Assembly: GCA_030625695.1 (NCBI GenBank)
Contig: DAOUQK010000232.1
Coordinates: 1 to 6,089, forward strand
Length of the DNA stretch: 6,089 bases
Source of the DNA: Paracoccaceae bacterium
GTDB lineage: Bacteria; Pseudomonadota; Alphaproteobacteria; Rhodobacterales; Rhodobacteraceae
Reading direction: 5' to 3'
The notes under the pieces were generated by a model, which saw nothing but the letters and a program-made list of their open reading frames with translations, was not told the DNA's origin and ran no database searches. Within the stretch, counting starts at the first letter, position 1. Each line of letters opens with the position of its first letter. This document shows, in pieces, positions 1-5,513 of this stretch. Position numbers and translations under genes: made by a program.

Positions 1-519
1 CGGCTGGTGCTGGAATGGGAACTGACCCAGATCGGTATCTTCGGCATCGTCGCGCTGATCTCATCGGCTTTGTTCAGCTGGTTCGGCGGCAAGGCCGACA
101 AACGCTTTGGCCCCAAACCGGTGATCATTGCCGCCATCATCGTGCTAACCTTCGTCTGCCTGACAATCGTCAGCATGTCCCGAACCCAGCTTTACGGCAT
201 TGCTTTGCCCGAAGGCTCGACCCTTCCAGACACCATATTCTTCGCTTGCGGCGTGCTGATCGGCGGCATGGGCGGAATATTGCAGGCCACCAGCCGCACC
301 TTGATGGTGCGCCACTCGCCGCCCGACGCCTCCACCGAAAGCTTTGGTTTGTATGGCCTTTCCGGACGGGCGACGGCATTTATCGCACCCTTTCTGATCT
401 TGCTGGTGACGGAAATGACAGGCAGTGCGCGGATTGGCATGTCGCCCATCGTTCTGCTGTTTGTTATCGGCCTCATTCCGCTATTCTGGGTCAAGCCTGA
501 AGGAGACCAAACCGGATGA
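1..519 (+). CDS. MFS permease, Atg22/UMF1-like, C-terminal fragment
   Basis: This is the C-terminal 172 residues of an inner-membrane transporter; the reading frame is already open at base 1, so the N-terminal half lies outside the window. Several hydrophobic stretches alternate with short basic loops. An MFS-type basic loop (GGKADKRFGPKP) follows the first helix. The segment GGILQATSRTLMV, followed by FGLYGLSGRATAFIAPF, is characteristic of the UMF1/Atg22-like branch of the major facilitator superfamily, whose yeast member exports amino acids from the vacuole. The bacterial substrate is not known and cannot be read from the sequence. The stop codon overlaps the mepA start in an ATGA, which indicates co-transcription and probably translational coupling. 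A GTG at position 7 is not a credible start because helices expected for the family would be missing. I am confident of the family, not of the substrate. Confidence 0.85.
   Translation, partial: RLVLEWELTQIGIFGIVALISSALFSWFGGKADKRFGPKPVIIAAIIVLTFVCLTIVSMSRTQLYGIALPEGSTLPDTIFFACGVLIGGMGGILQATSRTLMVRHSPPDASTESFGLYGLSGRATAFIAPFLILLVTEMTGSARIGMSPIVLLFVIGLIPLFWVKPEGDQTG
500..505 (+). promoter_or_regulatory. Ribosome binding site of mepA
   Basis: AAGGAG lies 10 bases before the ATG at 516, inside the last codons of the upstream permease gene. It is the strongest Shine-Dalgarno match in the window and fixes the mepA start at 516. It does not serve the nearby ATG at 523, which is in another frame. 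Confidence 0.75.
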
Positions 520-1400
520 TTCTTGCCCGACTGTCCTGCATTCTGGTCTTGTTCCTGGTTCTGCCCGCCCAGCAAGCACTGGCAGAAACTCTCGCCAAAC
601 AACAATTCGGTGCCAAAACCAACGGGTCGAGCCAACGCCCCGCCGCCTATGGAAGCTATGCCAAAGGCTGCGTTGCAGGGGCGGTGCAACTGCCCGAAAC
701 CGGCCCGACCTGGCAGGCCATGCGGCTGTCGCGCAACCGCAACTGGGGTCATCCGGGCACTGTTGATTTCATCAGTGACCTTAGCAAATTTGCCGCCAAG
801 CTGCCGGGTTGGCAGGGGCTTTATATCGGCGATATCAGCCAACCACGCGGTGGGCCGATGTTGTCGGGGCACCGCAGCCACCAAATCGGGCTGGATATCG
901 ACATTTGGATGCTGCCACCTGACCGTCTTAATCTAAGCACCTCAGCGCGTGAAAATCTGTCGTCGATTTCGATGCGACGCGCCAACGGGGCCTTTGTCAA
1001 CAGCAGCTGGACACCAGCGCATCATGCGCTTTTGCGGGCCGCAGCCAAGGACAAGCGGGTCGCGCGGATATTTGTCTTCCCAGGCGCCAAAGTACAAATG
1101 TGCAACGACGAAAAAGGCAACCGCAAATGGCTGCGGAAAATCCGGCCATGGTGGGGGCACCACTATCATTTTCATGTACGCCTGAACTGCCCGAAGGGGC
1201 GCAAGGACTGCACCAATCAGGCACCCCCGCCACGCGGCGACGGTTGCGCCGACGCGCAAAAATGGGTCAACGACATCCTCAACCCACCCAAACCCAAACC
1301 TGTGGATCCCAACGCACCCAAAGTAACCCCCAAGCCGCGCCGCGAATACGTGCTGGCCGATTTGCCAAAGCAATGCACCGGCGTTCTTCAATCCAACTAG
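516..1400 (+). CDS. mepA: Penicillin-insensitive murein endopeptidase (peptidase M74)
   Basis: The product is a periplasmic zinc endopeptidase of the LAS group, which cuts D-Ala-meso-DAP cross-links in peptidoglycan. Residues 1-23 form a signal peptide (hydrophobic core ILVLFLVL, likely cleavage after ALA). The first zinc motif is SHQIGLDID, with ligands H122 and D129 at the same 7-residue spacing as E. coli MepA H113 and D120. The second is WWGHHYHFHVRL, where H215, H218 and H220 match the E. coli H206/H209/H211 cluster. Cysteines 52, 196, 225 and 232 probably form disulphides, as in the family. After about residue 240 there is a Pro/Lys-rich tail (PPKPKPVDP), likely a flexible linker, and a final cysteine near the end. 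At 294 residues it is slightly longer than E. coli MepA. The start overlaps the permease stop (ATGA) behind a good ribosome site. The TAG stop uses the TA target duplication plus the first base of the palindromic element that follows. Confidence 0.95.
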   Translation: MILARLSCILVLFLVLPAQQALAETLAKQQFGAKTNGSSQRPAAYGSYAKGCVAGAVQLPETGPTWQAMRLSRNRNWGHPGTVDFISDLSKFAAKLPGWQGLYIGDISQPRGGPMLSGHRSHQIGLDIDIWMLPPDRLNLSTSARENLSSISMRRANGAFVNSSWTPAHHALLRAAAKDKRVARIFVFPGAKVQMCNDEKGNRKWLRKIRPWWGHHYHFHVRLNCPKGRKDCTNQAPPPRGDGCADAQKWVNDILNPPKPKPVDPNAPKVTPKPRREYVLADLPKQCTGVLQSN

Positions 1401-1512
1401 AGTGTGTCGCGTTTGATTGGATTCATGCATTCATATGGCAGGCCGAGGCAGAGTTTGAATTCCAAACGCGTTCGGCCTGCCATATGAATTCGATTTAATG
1501 CGACACGCTCTA
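1398..1512. mobile_element. MITE-like palindromic element with TA target duplication
   Basis: A 111-bp imperfect palindrome (1400-1510) is flanked by TA (1398-1399 and 1511-1512), and each end reads CTAG. The outer arms, 1400-1420 and 1490-1510, start GAGTGTGTCGC and, on the other strand, GAGCGTGTCGC. The inner arms, 1429-1446 and 1472-1489, are perfectly complementary over 18 bp (ATTCATATGGCAGGCCGA). The left arm has an extra 8 bases (1421-1428), apparently a duplicated ATTCATGC. The 25-base centre holds a small hairpin, GTTTG (1453-1457) with CAAAC (1463-1467). It has no transposase. TA duplication within CTAG is the known target habit of IS630-family elements, so a non-autonomous IS630-type MITE is the most likely identity. 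A chromosomal palindromic repeat of another origin is possible, because other copies cannot be seen in this window. Confidence 0.75.
1496..1500 (+). promoter_or_regulatory. TAATG stop-restart overlap at the start of the phytase-like gene
   Basis: TAA (1496-1498) closes the frame that runs from an ATG at 1373, and shares its last A with the ATG at 1498. No Shine-Dalgarno sequence is visible in the 20 bases before this ATG (CATATGAATTCGATTTA). Reinitiation after termination is therefore a plausible way to start the phytase-like gene. The ATG also lies in the right arm of the palindrome, so in folded RNA it would be paired. Confidence 0.4.
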
Positions 1513-2394
1513 GCGCTAACTCTGTATCTGGTTCTGACCTGCCTTGCCGGGGCCGCCCTGGCTGACGACAAGGCACGCGCCCGGTATCTGAGCAGCTTTC
1601 ACTGGGACATGGATAAGCCATGGTTTGGCGGTTGGTCCGGCATCGAGATATCGCCGGACGGATCAGGCATGACTGCGATCACAGACCGTGGCCACCTGAT
1701 CCGGGCCAAAATCCAACGCGACAAGGGGCGGATAACCGACATTATCCCACTCAAATGGTGGCGTCTGAAATCCAGCTCAGGCAGGTTTTTAAGTCGAGGG
1801 ATAATTGACTCCGAAGGGTTGGCCATTGGCAATGGCGCAGCGATCCACGTTTCGTTCGAAGGGGTCGCAAGGGTGGTACGCTATCACGTGCCCGACGCGC
1901 CAGCCTCTGTTTTACGGCATCACAAAACCTTCAAAACCTTGCCCGGAAACAGCGCGCTTGAAGCCTTGGCAATTGACGAACAAAACCGGCTCTACACGAT
2001 CCCGGAACAACTGGGCGATGGCGCTGCAATCCGCGTGTTTGTGATGGATAACGGCACGGTTAATAGCGCATGGCATTTGGCATTCACCCTTCCCGGAGAC
2101 GATGATTTCAGCCCCGTGGGTGCCGATTTTGGTCCGAACGGCCAGTTCTACCTGCTGGAACGCGGCTGGAGCGTGTTTGGTTTTCGCACCCGCGTGCGCC
2201 GATGGAGTAACGTACCGGGCCAACCACAGAATGAGCAGTTGCTGGTCCTGACCCAAACCGGAACCCATGATAACCTCGAAGGGCTGGCGGTCTGGCAGGA
2301 CAAACAGGGGCAAATCCGCCTGACCATGATTGCGGATGATAATTTCCTGTCGTTGCAGCAAACCGAGATTGTCGAATACGCCATCGCGGAATAA
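1498..2394 (+). CDS. Secreted esterase-like/phytase-like beta-propeller protein
   Basis: The 298-residue protein resembles the bacterial 'esterase-like activity of phytase family' group (phytase-like domain, PF13449). These are usually exported and of uncertain substrate. Residues 1-22 form a signal peptide (ALTLYLVLTCLAGAALA, cleavage after A22). Family-type blade motifs follow: SGIEISPDG with TDRGHL (residues 47-67), an acidic IIDSEGLAI segment (102-110), LEALAIDEQNRLYTIPE in the middle, and DNLEGLAVW (258-266) with ADDN (279-282) near the end. The repeated 'EGLA/EALA' with acidic neighbours may bind metal, as in phytase propellers; this is inference. The ATG and first five codons (MRHAL) lie inside the palindromic element, and there is no ribosome site before it. 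Instead the ATG overlaps a TAA in another frame (TAATG). An older start at 1373 is proposed in the findings. Catalytic activity is not proven by the sequence. Confidence 0.85.
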   Translation: MRHALALTLYLVLTCLAGAALADDKARARYLSSFHWDMDKPWFGGWSGIEISPDGSGMTAITDRGHLIRAKIQRDKGRITDIIPLKWWRLKSSSGRFLSRGIIDSEGLAIGNGAAIHVSFEGVARVVRYHVPDAPASVLRHHKTFKTLPGNSALEALAIDEQNRLYTIPEQLGDGAAIRVFVMDNGTVNSAWHLAFTLPGDDDFSPVGADFGPNGQFYLLERGWSVFGFRTRVRRWSNVPGQPQNEQLLVLTQTGTHDNLEGLAVWQDKQGQIRLTMIADDNFLSLQQTEIVEYAIAE

Positions 2395-2396
2395 CT

Positions 2397-2417
2397 TGCG
2401 CCTGTGCGACAGGCGCA
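2397..2417 (+). other. Perfect 9-bp hairpin after the phytase-like gene
   Basis: TGCGCCTGT (2397-2405) and ACAGGCGCA (2409-2417) are exact complements around a GCG loop, starting two bases after the TAA stop. The position fits a terminator or mRNA 3'-end stabiliser, but the following bases (GTAATTGCC) are not T-rich, so intrinsic termination is doubtful. Confidence 0.5.
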
Positions 2418-2428
2418 GTAATTGCCAC

Positions 2429-2455
2429 CTTGTTGGCCAGAATCGGCCAGCCAAG
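2429..2455 (+). other. Second hairpin in the leader of the queuosine transporter gene
   Basis: CTTGTTGGCC (2429-2438) can pair with GGCCAG plus CAAG (2445-2455) around the loop AGAATC, with one T-G wobble and one bulged C. It lies 34 bases upstream of the transporter ATG. It does not match the class I preQ1 aptamer pattern as I know it, so its role is open. Confidence 0.35.
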
Positions 2456-2488
2456 TCGCCGCACCCTTGTCAAAACGGACCTGAAAAC

Positions 2489-3109
2489 ATGAACCGCGCC
2501 CACCTTCCTGGCATAATTGCCATGGCCGCCATCGTCGTGGCCTCCAACATCCTTGTTCAATTCCTTTGGGGCCAATGGCTGACTTGGGGCGCATTCACCT
2601 ATCCGTTTGCCTTCCTTGTCACTGACCTGATGAACCGCGCCTACGGCGCACAGGCCGCCCGCAAGGTGGTGCTTGCCGGGTTTGTCACCGGGTTGGCCTG
2701 TTCCCTGATCGGCACACAGATCATCGGTGAATTCGGCCCATTGGTGACTGTCCGAATCGCTGTCGGCTCTGGCCTTGCGTTCCTAACCGCGCAATTGCTG
2801 GATGTTGGCATATTTTCGGCCCTCAGAACCGGCAAATGGTGGCGCGCACCGCTGGCCTCGACCCTGATCGGGTCGAGTGTCGACACCATCCTGTTCTTCA
2901 CCATCGCCTTTTCGGCCCCCTTACGCTGGCTCGAACCCGGCAATGACGTATCCTGGGCCAACGAGGCGCTGCCCCTGCTGGGCGCCGGACCCATCGCCCC
3001 GCTCTGGGTCTCACTGGCGTTCGCCGATTGGCTGGTTAAGCTGTCTTTAGCCCTACTGGCCCTGATCCCGTTCCGGATTATCGCCAAGCGAATGAACGCA
3101 ACAGCCTGA
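2489..3109 (+). CDS. yhhQ: Queuosine precursor transporter, YhhQ/VUT family
   Basis: The product is a 206-residue inner-membrane protein of the VUT/YhhQ family (PF02592). The E. coli member imports preQ0 and preQ1, precursors of the queuosine base at the tRNA wobble position. The family signature TYPFAFLVTDLMNRAYG is at residues 37-53, just after the first membrane segment (about 8-27). Further hydrophobic segments lie at about 60-80, 89-112, 126-143 and 172-195. SSVDT (129-133) carries the acidic residue typical of this later helix. The start at 2489 gives a family-like N terminus. The frame is open upstream to 2330, but that stretch overlaps the previous gene and has no membrane character. 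No strong ribosome site is seen; CGGACC is the nearest purine-containing patch. The closest downstream neighbour, arfB, also acts in translation. The substrate is inferred from the family. Confidence 0.9.
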   Translation: MNRAHLPGIIAMAAIVVASNILVQFLWGQWLTWGAFTYPFAFLVTDLMNRAYGAQAARKVVLAGFVTGLACSLIGTQIIGEFGPLVTVRIAVGSGLAFLTAQLLDVGIFSALRTGKWWRAPLASTLIGSSVDTILFFTIAFSAPLRWLEPGNDVSWANEALPLLGAGPIAPLWVSLAFADWLVKLSLALLALIPFRIIAKRMNATA

Positions 3110-3138
3110 GCGGGCTTTCCAGCCCCGCTCCGGCAGGC
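3104..3138 (+). other. Hairpin spanning the yhhQ stop and the yhhQ-arfB gap
   Basis: GAGCGGG (3108-3114) pairs with CCCGCTC (3124-3130), extended inside by CT with AG. Outside it GCCTG (3104-3108) can alternatively pair with CAGGC (3134-3138). There is no T-run after it (TAAACGATTAAG). It may attenuate transcription or protect the yhhQ message rather than end transcription outright. Confidence 0.4.
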
Positions 3139-3151
3139 TAAACGATTAAGC

Positions 3152-3568
3152 ATGCGGATTAACGACGACATAACCCTTCAGGATTGGGAACTTAGCAAAC
3201 AATTCATGCGCGCCTCTGGCCCCGGCGGCCAGAACGTCAACAAAGTGGCAAGTGCGGTTGAATTGCGCTTTGAAGCCGCCCGGTCGCCGTCATTGCCCGA
3301 CCCGGTCAAGACGCGACTTAAACGCCTCGCCGGGCGGCGTTGGACCAAAGACGGGGCGATTGTCATCCAATGTGACGAAACCCGCTCGCAGGCGCGTAAC
3401 CGTGACATTGCCCGCGATCGGTTGATTGCCATGATCCGACAGGCACTGACGCGCCCTAAGCGGCGTATCGCCACTCGCCCGACAAAGGGATCAATACGGC
3501 GCAGACTCAATGCCAAAAAGGTCCGGGCGGACATCAAGACCTTGCGGGGCAAAGTCACTGACGACTAG
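3152..3568 (+). CDS. arfB: Alternative ribosome-rescue factor ArfB (YaeJ-type peptidyl-tRNA hydrolase)
   Basis: The 138-residue protein frees ribosomes stalled on non-stop mRNA by hydrolysing the peptidyl-tRNA ester bond. The release-factor-like domain has the catalytic GGQ at residues 25-27 in ASGPGGQNVNKVASAVELRF, closely matching E. coli YaeJ. DGAIVIQCDETRSQARNRDIA is the expected second half of the domain. A strongly basic tail from about residue 103 (PKRRIATRPTKGS, then RRRLNAKK and LRGKV) corresponds to the part of YaeJ that enters the empty mRNA channel. Its length is also close to YaeJ (140). The absence of the codon-recognition domains of RF1 and RF2 excludes a normal release factor. 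It starts 42 bases after yhhQ, with only a weak ribosome site (AGG about 14 bases upstream), so it may depend on upstream translation. No defect is seen. Confidence 0.95.
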   Translation: MRINDDITLQDWELSKQFMRASGPGGQNVNKVASAVELRFEAARSPSLPDPVKTRLKRLAGRRWTKDGAIVIQCDETRSQARNRDIARDRLIAMIRQALTRPKRRIATRPTKGSIRRRLNAKKVRADIKTLRGKVTDD

Positions 3569-3595
3569 ACTATGCTTGAAACACTGACAATCAAC

Positions 3596-3599
3596 AGGA
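3596..3599 (+). promoter_or_regulatory. Ribosome binding site of the SDR gene
   Basis: AGGA lies 8 bases before the ATG at 3608. The in-frame ATG at 3572, only three bases after the arfB stop, has no such site. This selects 3608 as the start and removes 12 non-family residues from the N terminus. Confidence 0.6.
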
Positions 3600-3607
3600 C
3601 GAACAAC

Positions 3608-4354
3608 ATGCGACTAAACGGCAAAACCGCAATTGTAACCGGAGGCGCATCCGGGTTTGGCGCCGGTATCGTCGCCAAGTTTCTGACCGAAGGCGCGCGG
3701 GTAATGATCGCCGATATCAACGGCGATGCGGCGCGTAACATGGCCGAATCTCTGGGCGACAATGCCATTGCCCAAACCGTCGATGTCTCAGACGGTGCTT
3801 CGGTACAGGCCATGACAGACGCGGCCCTTGGCACCTTTGGCCACGTCGATATCCTGATCAACAACGCCGGCATCTCGCACATGCCCGGCTTGCTCGAAGA
3901 CATCACCGAAGACGACTTTGACCGGCTTTACCGCGTCAACATGAAGTCCGTCTACCTGACCGCGCGGGCCTTGGTGCCGCATATGAAATCCCGCGCACAG
4001 GGCGCAATCCTTAACGTCGCCTCAACCGCAGGCGTCTCGCCCCGCCCTCGGCTGAACTGGTATAACGCCTCCAAAGGCTGGATGATCACCGCCACCAAAA
4101 CCATGGCGGTCGAACTGGCCCCCGCCGGCATCCGCGTCAATGCCATCAACCCGGTGGCCGGCGAAACGCCCCTCCTGAAAACCTTCATGGGCGAAGACAC
4201 CCCGGAAATGCGTGCCAAGTTCATCGCAACTATCCCCTTGGGCCGCTTCTCGCTACCCGAAGACATGGGCAACGCCGCCTGCTTCCTCTGCTCAGACGAG
4301 GCCAGCATGATCACCGGCGTCGCCATGGAAGTCGACGGAGGCCGCTGCATCTGA
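3608..4354 (+). CDS. Short-chain dehydrogenase/reductase, classical type
   Basis: The product is a 248-residue cytosolic NAD(P)-dependent oxidoreductase with all classical SDR motifs. The cofactor-binding TGGASGFG is at residues 11-18, NNAG at 85-88, and the catalytic tetrad is N111, S139, Y152 and K156 (YNASK). The C-terminal GVAMEVDGG is typical of FabG-like members. The acidic D36 at the end of the second strand (MIADIN) points to NAD(H) rather than NADP(H). The segment after the active site (NPVAGETPLL) is the expected substrate-side loop. The substrate is unknown: FabG-like and sugar or 3-hydroxyacid dehydrogenase annotations are all compatible. The start at 3608 gives the usual short lead MRLNGKTAIVTGG. 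It follows arfB by 39 bases, so it could share a transcript, although its function is unrelated. Confidence 0.92.
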   Translation: MRLNGKTAIVTGGASGFGAGIVAKFLTEGARVMIADINGDAARNMAESLGDNAIAQTVDVSDGASVQAMTDAALGTFGHVDILINNAGISHMPGLLEDITEDDFDRLYRVNMKSVYLTARALVPHMKSRAQGAILNVASTAGVSPRPRLNWYNASKGWMITATKTMAVELAPAGIRVNAINPVAGETPLLKTFMGEDTPEMRAKFIATIPLGRFSLPEDMGNAACFLCSDEASMITGVAMEVDGGRCI

Positions 4355-4410
4355 TGCCCTGGCCTTCCCCTGTTCATCTTGCAAGGAAAACTCCTGCCCA
4401 CTGCCCGGCA

Positions 4411-4428
4411 GGGCCTGCATGCAGGCCC
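4411..4428. repeat. Perfect 18-bp palindrome downstream of the SDR gene
   Basis: GGGCCTGCATGCAGGCCC is its own reverse complement, and a shorter palindrome, CTGCCCGGCAG (4401-4411), abuts it. It could be an operator for a dimeric protein or part of a 3' hairpin of the SDR transcript, though a hairpin loop would have to open some central pairs. There is no T-run after it. Confidence 0.45.
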
Positions 4429-4440
4429 GAGAGGGGAGGC

Positions 4441-4483
4441 GCCGCGCCCTTCAGGGCGCAAACTAAAAAAGCGCGGGCGCGGC
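4441..4483 (+). other. Competing inverted repeats before the P1 peptidase gene
   Basis: GCCGCGCCC (4441-4449) contains an arm, GCGCCC (4444-4449), that pairs with GGGCGC (4454-4459) around TTCA. The full 9 bases are also perfectly complementary to GGGCGCGGC (4475-4483). The two pairings exclude each other, and an A-rich spacer (4460-4470) separates the second and third arms. The whole gap 4355-4511 holds no gene I can support, only these repeats and the palindrome upstream. Confidence 0.4.
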
Positions 4484-4511
4484 ACGCTCAATCAAGTCAG
4501 AATAACACGCC

Positions 4512-5513
4512 ATGATCCCCGGCCCCCGTAACCTGATCACCGACGTGCCCGGCCTGCTGGTCGGCAACGCTCAGGACGAACACCTAAAATCCGGGGCCAC
4601 GGTCCTGACCGCTGACAAACCGTTCACCGCGTCGGTCCATGTGATGGGCGGCGCGCCCGGAACCCGTGAGACCGACCTGCTCGCGCCAGATAAATCCGTC
4701 GCTCAGGTAGACGCGCTAACGCTTGCAGGGGGTTCGGCCTTTGGCCTTGATGCCTGTTCCGGCGTGGTGGACGCCTTGCGCGCCAAGGGGCGTGGCTTTC
4801 GGGTGTTTGACGCGACTATCCCGCTGGTGCCCGGTGCAATCCTGTTTGATTTGCTAAATGGTGGTGACAAAGATTGGGCCGACAACCCTTATCGCGCGCT
4901 GGGCCGGGCGGCATTTGAGTCCGCCAAATCGGACTTCGAACTGGGCACGATTGGCGCCGGAACGGGTGCCTTAACGGCGATGCTCAAAGGTGGCCTGGGC
5001 TCTGCCTCATTTGTGCTTGAGAATGGCGTCACAGTCGGCGCATTGGTTGCCGTCAACCCGATGGGCAGTGCGACCACCCCCGGTGAGCGGCATTTCTGGG
5101 CCGCCCCGTTTGAGGTGGATGGCGAATTTGGCGGGTTGGGTCCGGACCCAGCCACCGGGCTTGGCCGTACTCTGCGCAGCCGCAAAGCCGAAAACATGAT
5201 GGCCCGCGCCAATACCACCATCGCCATTGTCGCCACCGATGCCGCCCTGAGCAAGGCGCAATGCCAGCGCATGGCAACCGCCGCCCACGATGGCATTGCC
5301 CGCGCCATCGTCCCGGCCCATACCCCCGCCGACGGCGATCTGGTGTTTGCCCTGACCACCGGAGCCAAACAGTTGGTCAAAACCGAACCGGCCCTGCCAC
5401 TGATCGGCCACGCCGCGTCACTGTGTCTGGCGCGCGCGATTGCCCGGGCCGTCCATCTGGCCAGCCCCGCCCCGGGCGACACCCTGCCTTGTTGGTCCGG
5501 TCACACAATCTGA
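4512..5513 (+). CDS. P1/S58-family peptidase (DmpA-like, self-processing)
   Basis: The 333-residue protein belongs to the DmpA/BapA group (L-aminopeptidase/D-esterase, PF03576), whose Ntn-type precursors cleave themselves into two chains. Family features in order: the N-terminal ITDVPGLLVGNAQD (residues 9-22); GATVLTA; the conserved TLAGGSAFGLDACSGV (70-85); GTIGAGTGALTAMLKGGLGSAS (146-166); GALVAVNPMGS (176-186); and NTTIAIVATDAAL (234-246). The last aligns with the GSIIVVIATDAPL I recall from DmpA, where cleavage before Ser250 creates the nucleophile. Here the equivalent residue is T235, after N234. There is no signal peptide, so it is likely cytosolic. The ATG at 4512 gives the standard family start, but no clear ribosome site precedes it. 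The substrate is unknown; N-terminal aminopeptidase or D-amino-acid amide/ester hydrolysis is typical. No functional link with the flanking SDR or idi is evident. Confidence 0.92.
   Translation: MIPGPRNLITDVPGLLVGNAQDEHLKSGATVLTADKPFTASVHVMGGAPGTRETDLLAPDKSVAQVDALTLAGGSAFGLDACSGVVDALRAKGRGFRVFDATIPLVPGAILFDLLNGGDKDWADNPYRALGRAAFESAKSDFELGTIGAGTGALTAMLKGGLGSASFVLENGVTVGALVAVNPMGSATTPGERHFWAAPFEVDGEFGGLGPDPATGLGRTLRSRKAENMMARANTTIAIVATDAALSKAQCQRMATAAHDGIARAIVPAHTPADGDLVFALTTGAKQLVKTEPALPLIGHAASLCLARAIARAVHLASPAPGDTLPCWSGHTI

Noticed and set aside
192..884. Minus-strand open frame of 230 codons opposite the permease and mepA
   Set aside because: It lies antisense to two well-recognised genes, crosses their junction and shows no recognisable domain; long antisense frames are common in GC-rich coding DNA.
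1100..1498. Second-frame open reading frame through the mepA end and the palindrome as a gene
   Set aside because: Its first 270 bases are a shadow of mepA. Only the part from ATG 1373 is of interest, as a leader or ancestral start, not as a protein gene in its own right.
1912..2454. Minus-strand open frame of 180 codons opposite the phytase-like gene
   Set aside because: It has no recognisable motif and mirrors the codon structure of the sense gene.
2330..2488. N-terminal extension of the queuosine transporter to 2330
   Set aside because: The added 53 residues are basic and polar, overlap the end of the upstream gene and do not fit the family's N terminus.
2395..2488. preQ1 class I riboswitch
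   Set aside because: The expected short stem with its C-rich loop and A-rich tail ending in a pseudoknot partner is not visible in this leader.
3572..3607. Upstream ATG of the SDR gene
   Set aside because: It lacks a ribosome site and would add residues outside the SDR fold; AGGA fits the ATG at 3608.
4444..4470. Intrinsic terminator after the SDR gene
   Set aside because: The GC stem is followed by A-rich, not T-rich, sequence on the + strand. Read on the minus strand the T-run follows only a very weak stem, and there is no minus-strand gene to terminate.
3952..4491. Minus-strand frame of 179 codons covering the SDR end and the intergenic repeats
   Set aside because: Most of it is antisense to the SDR active-site region, and the part outside is palindromic sequence. 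There is no convincing start or domain.
4889..5482. Minus-strand frame of 197 codons opposite the P1 peptidase
   Set aside because: Low-complexity Ala/Arg/Pro-rich composition typical of a GC-rich antisense shadow, with no domain.
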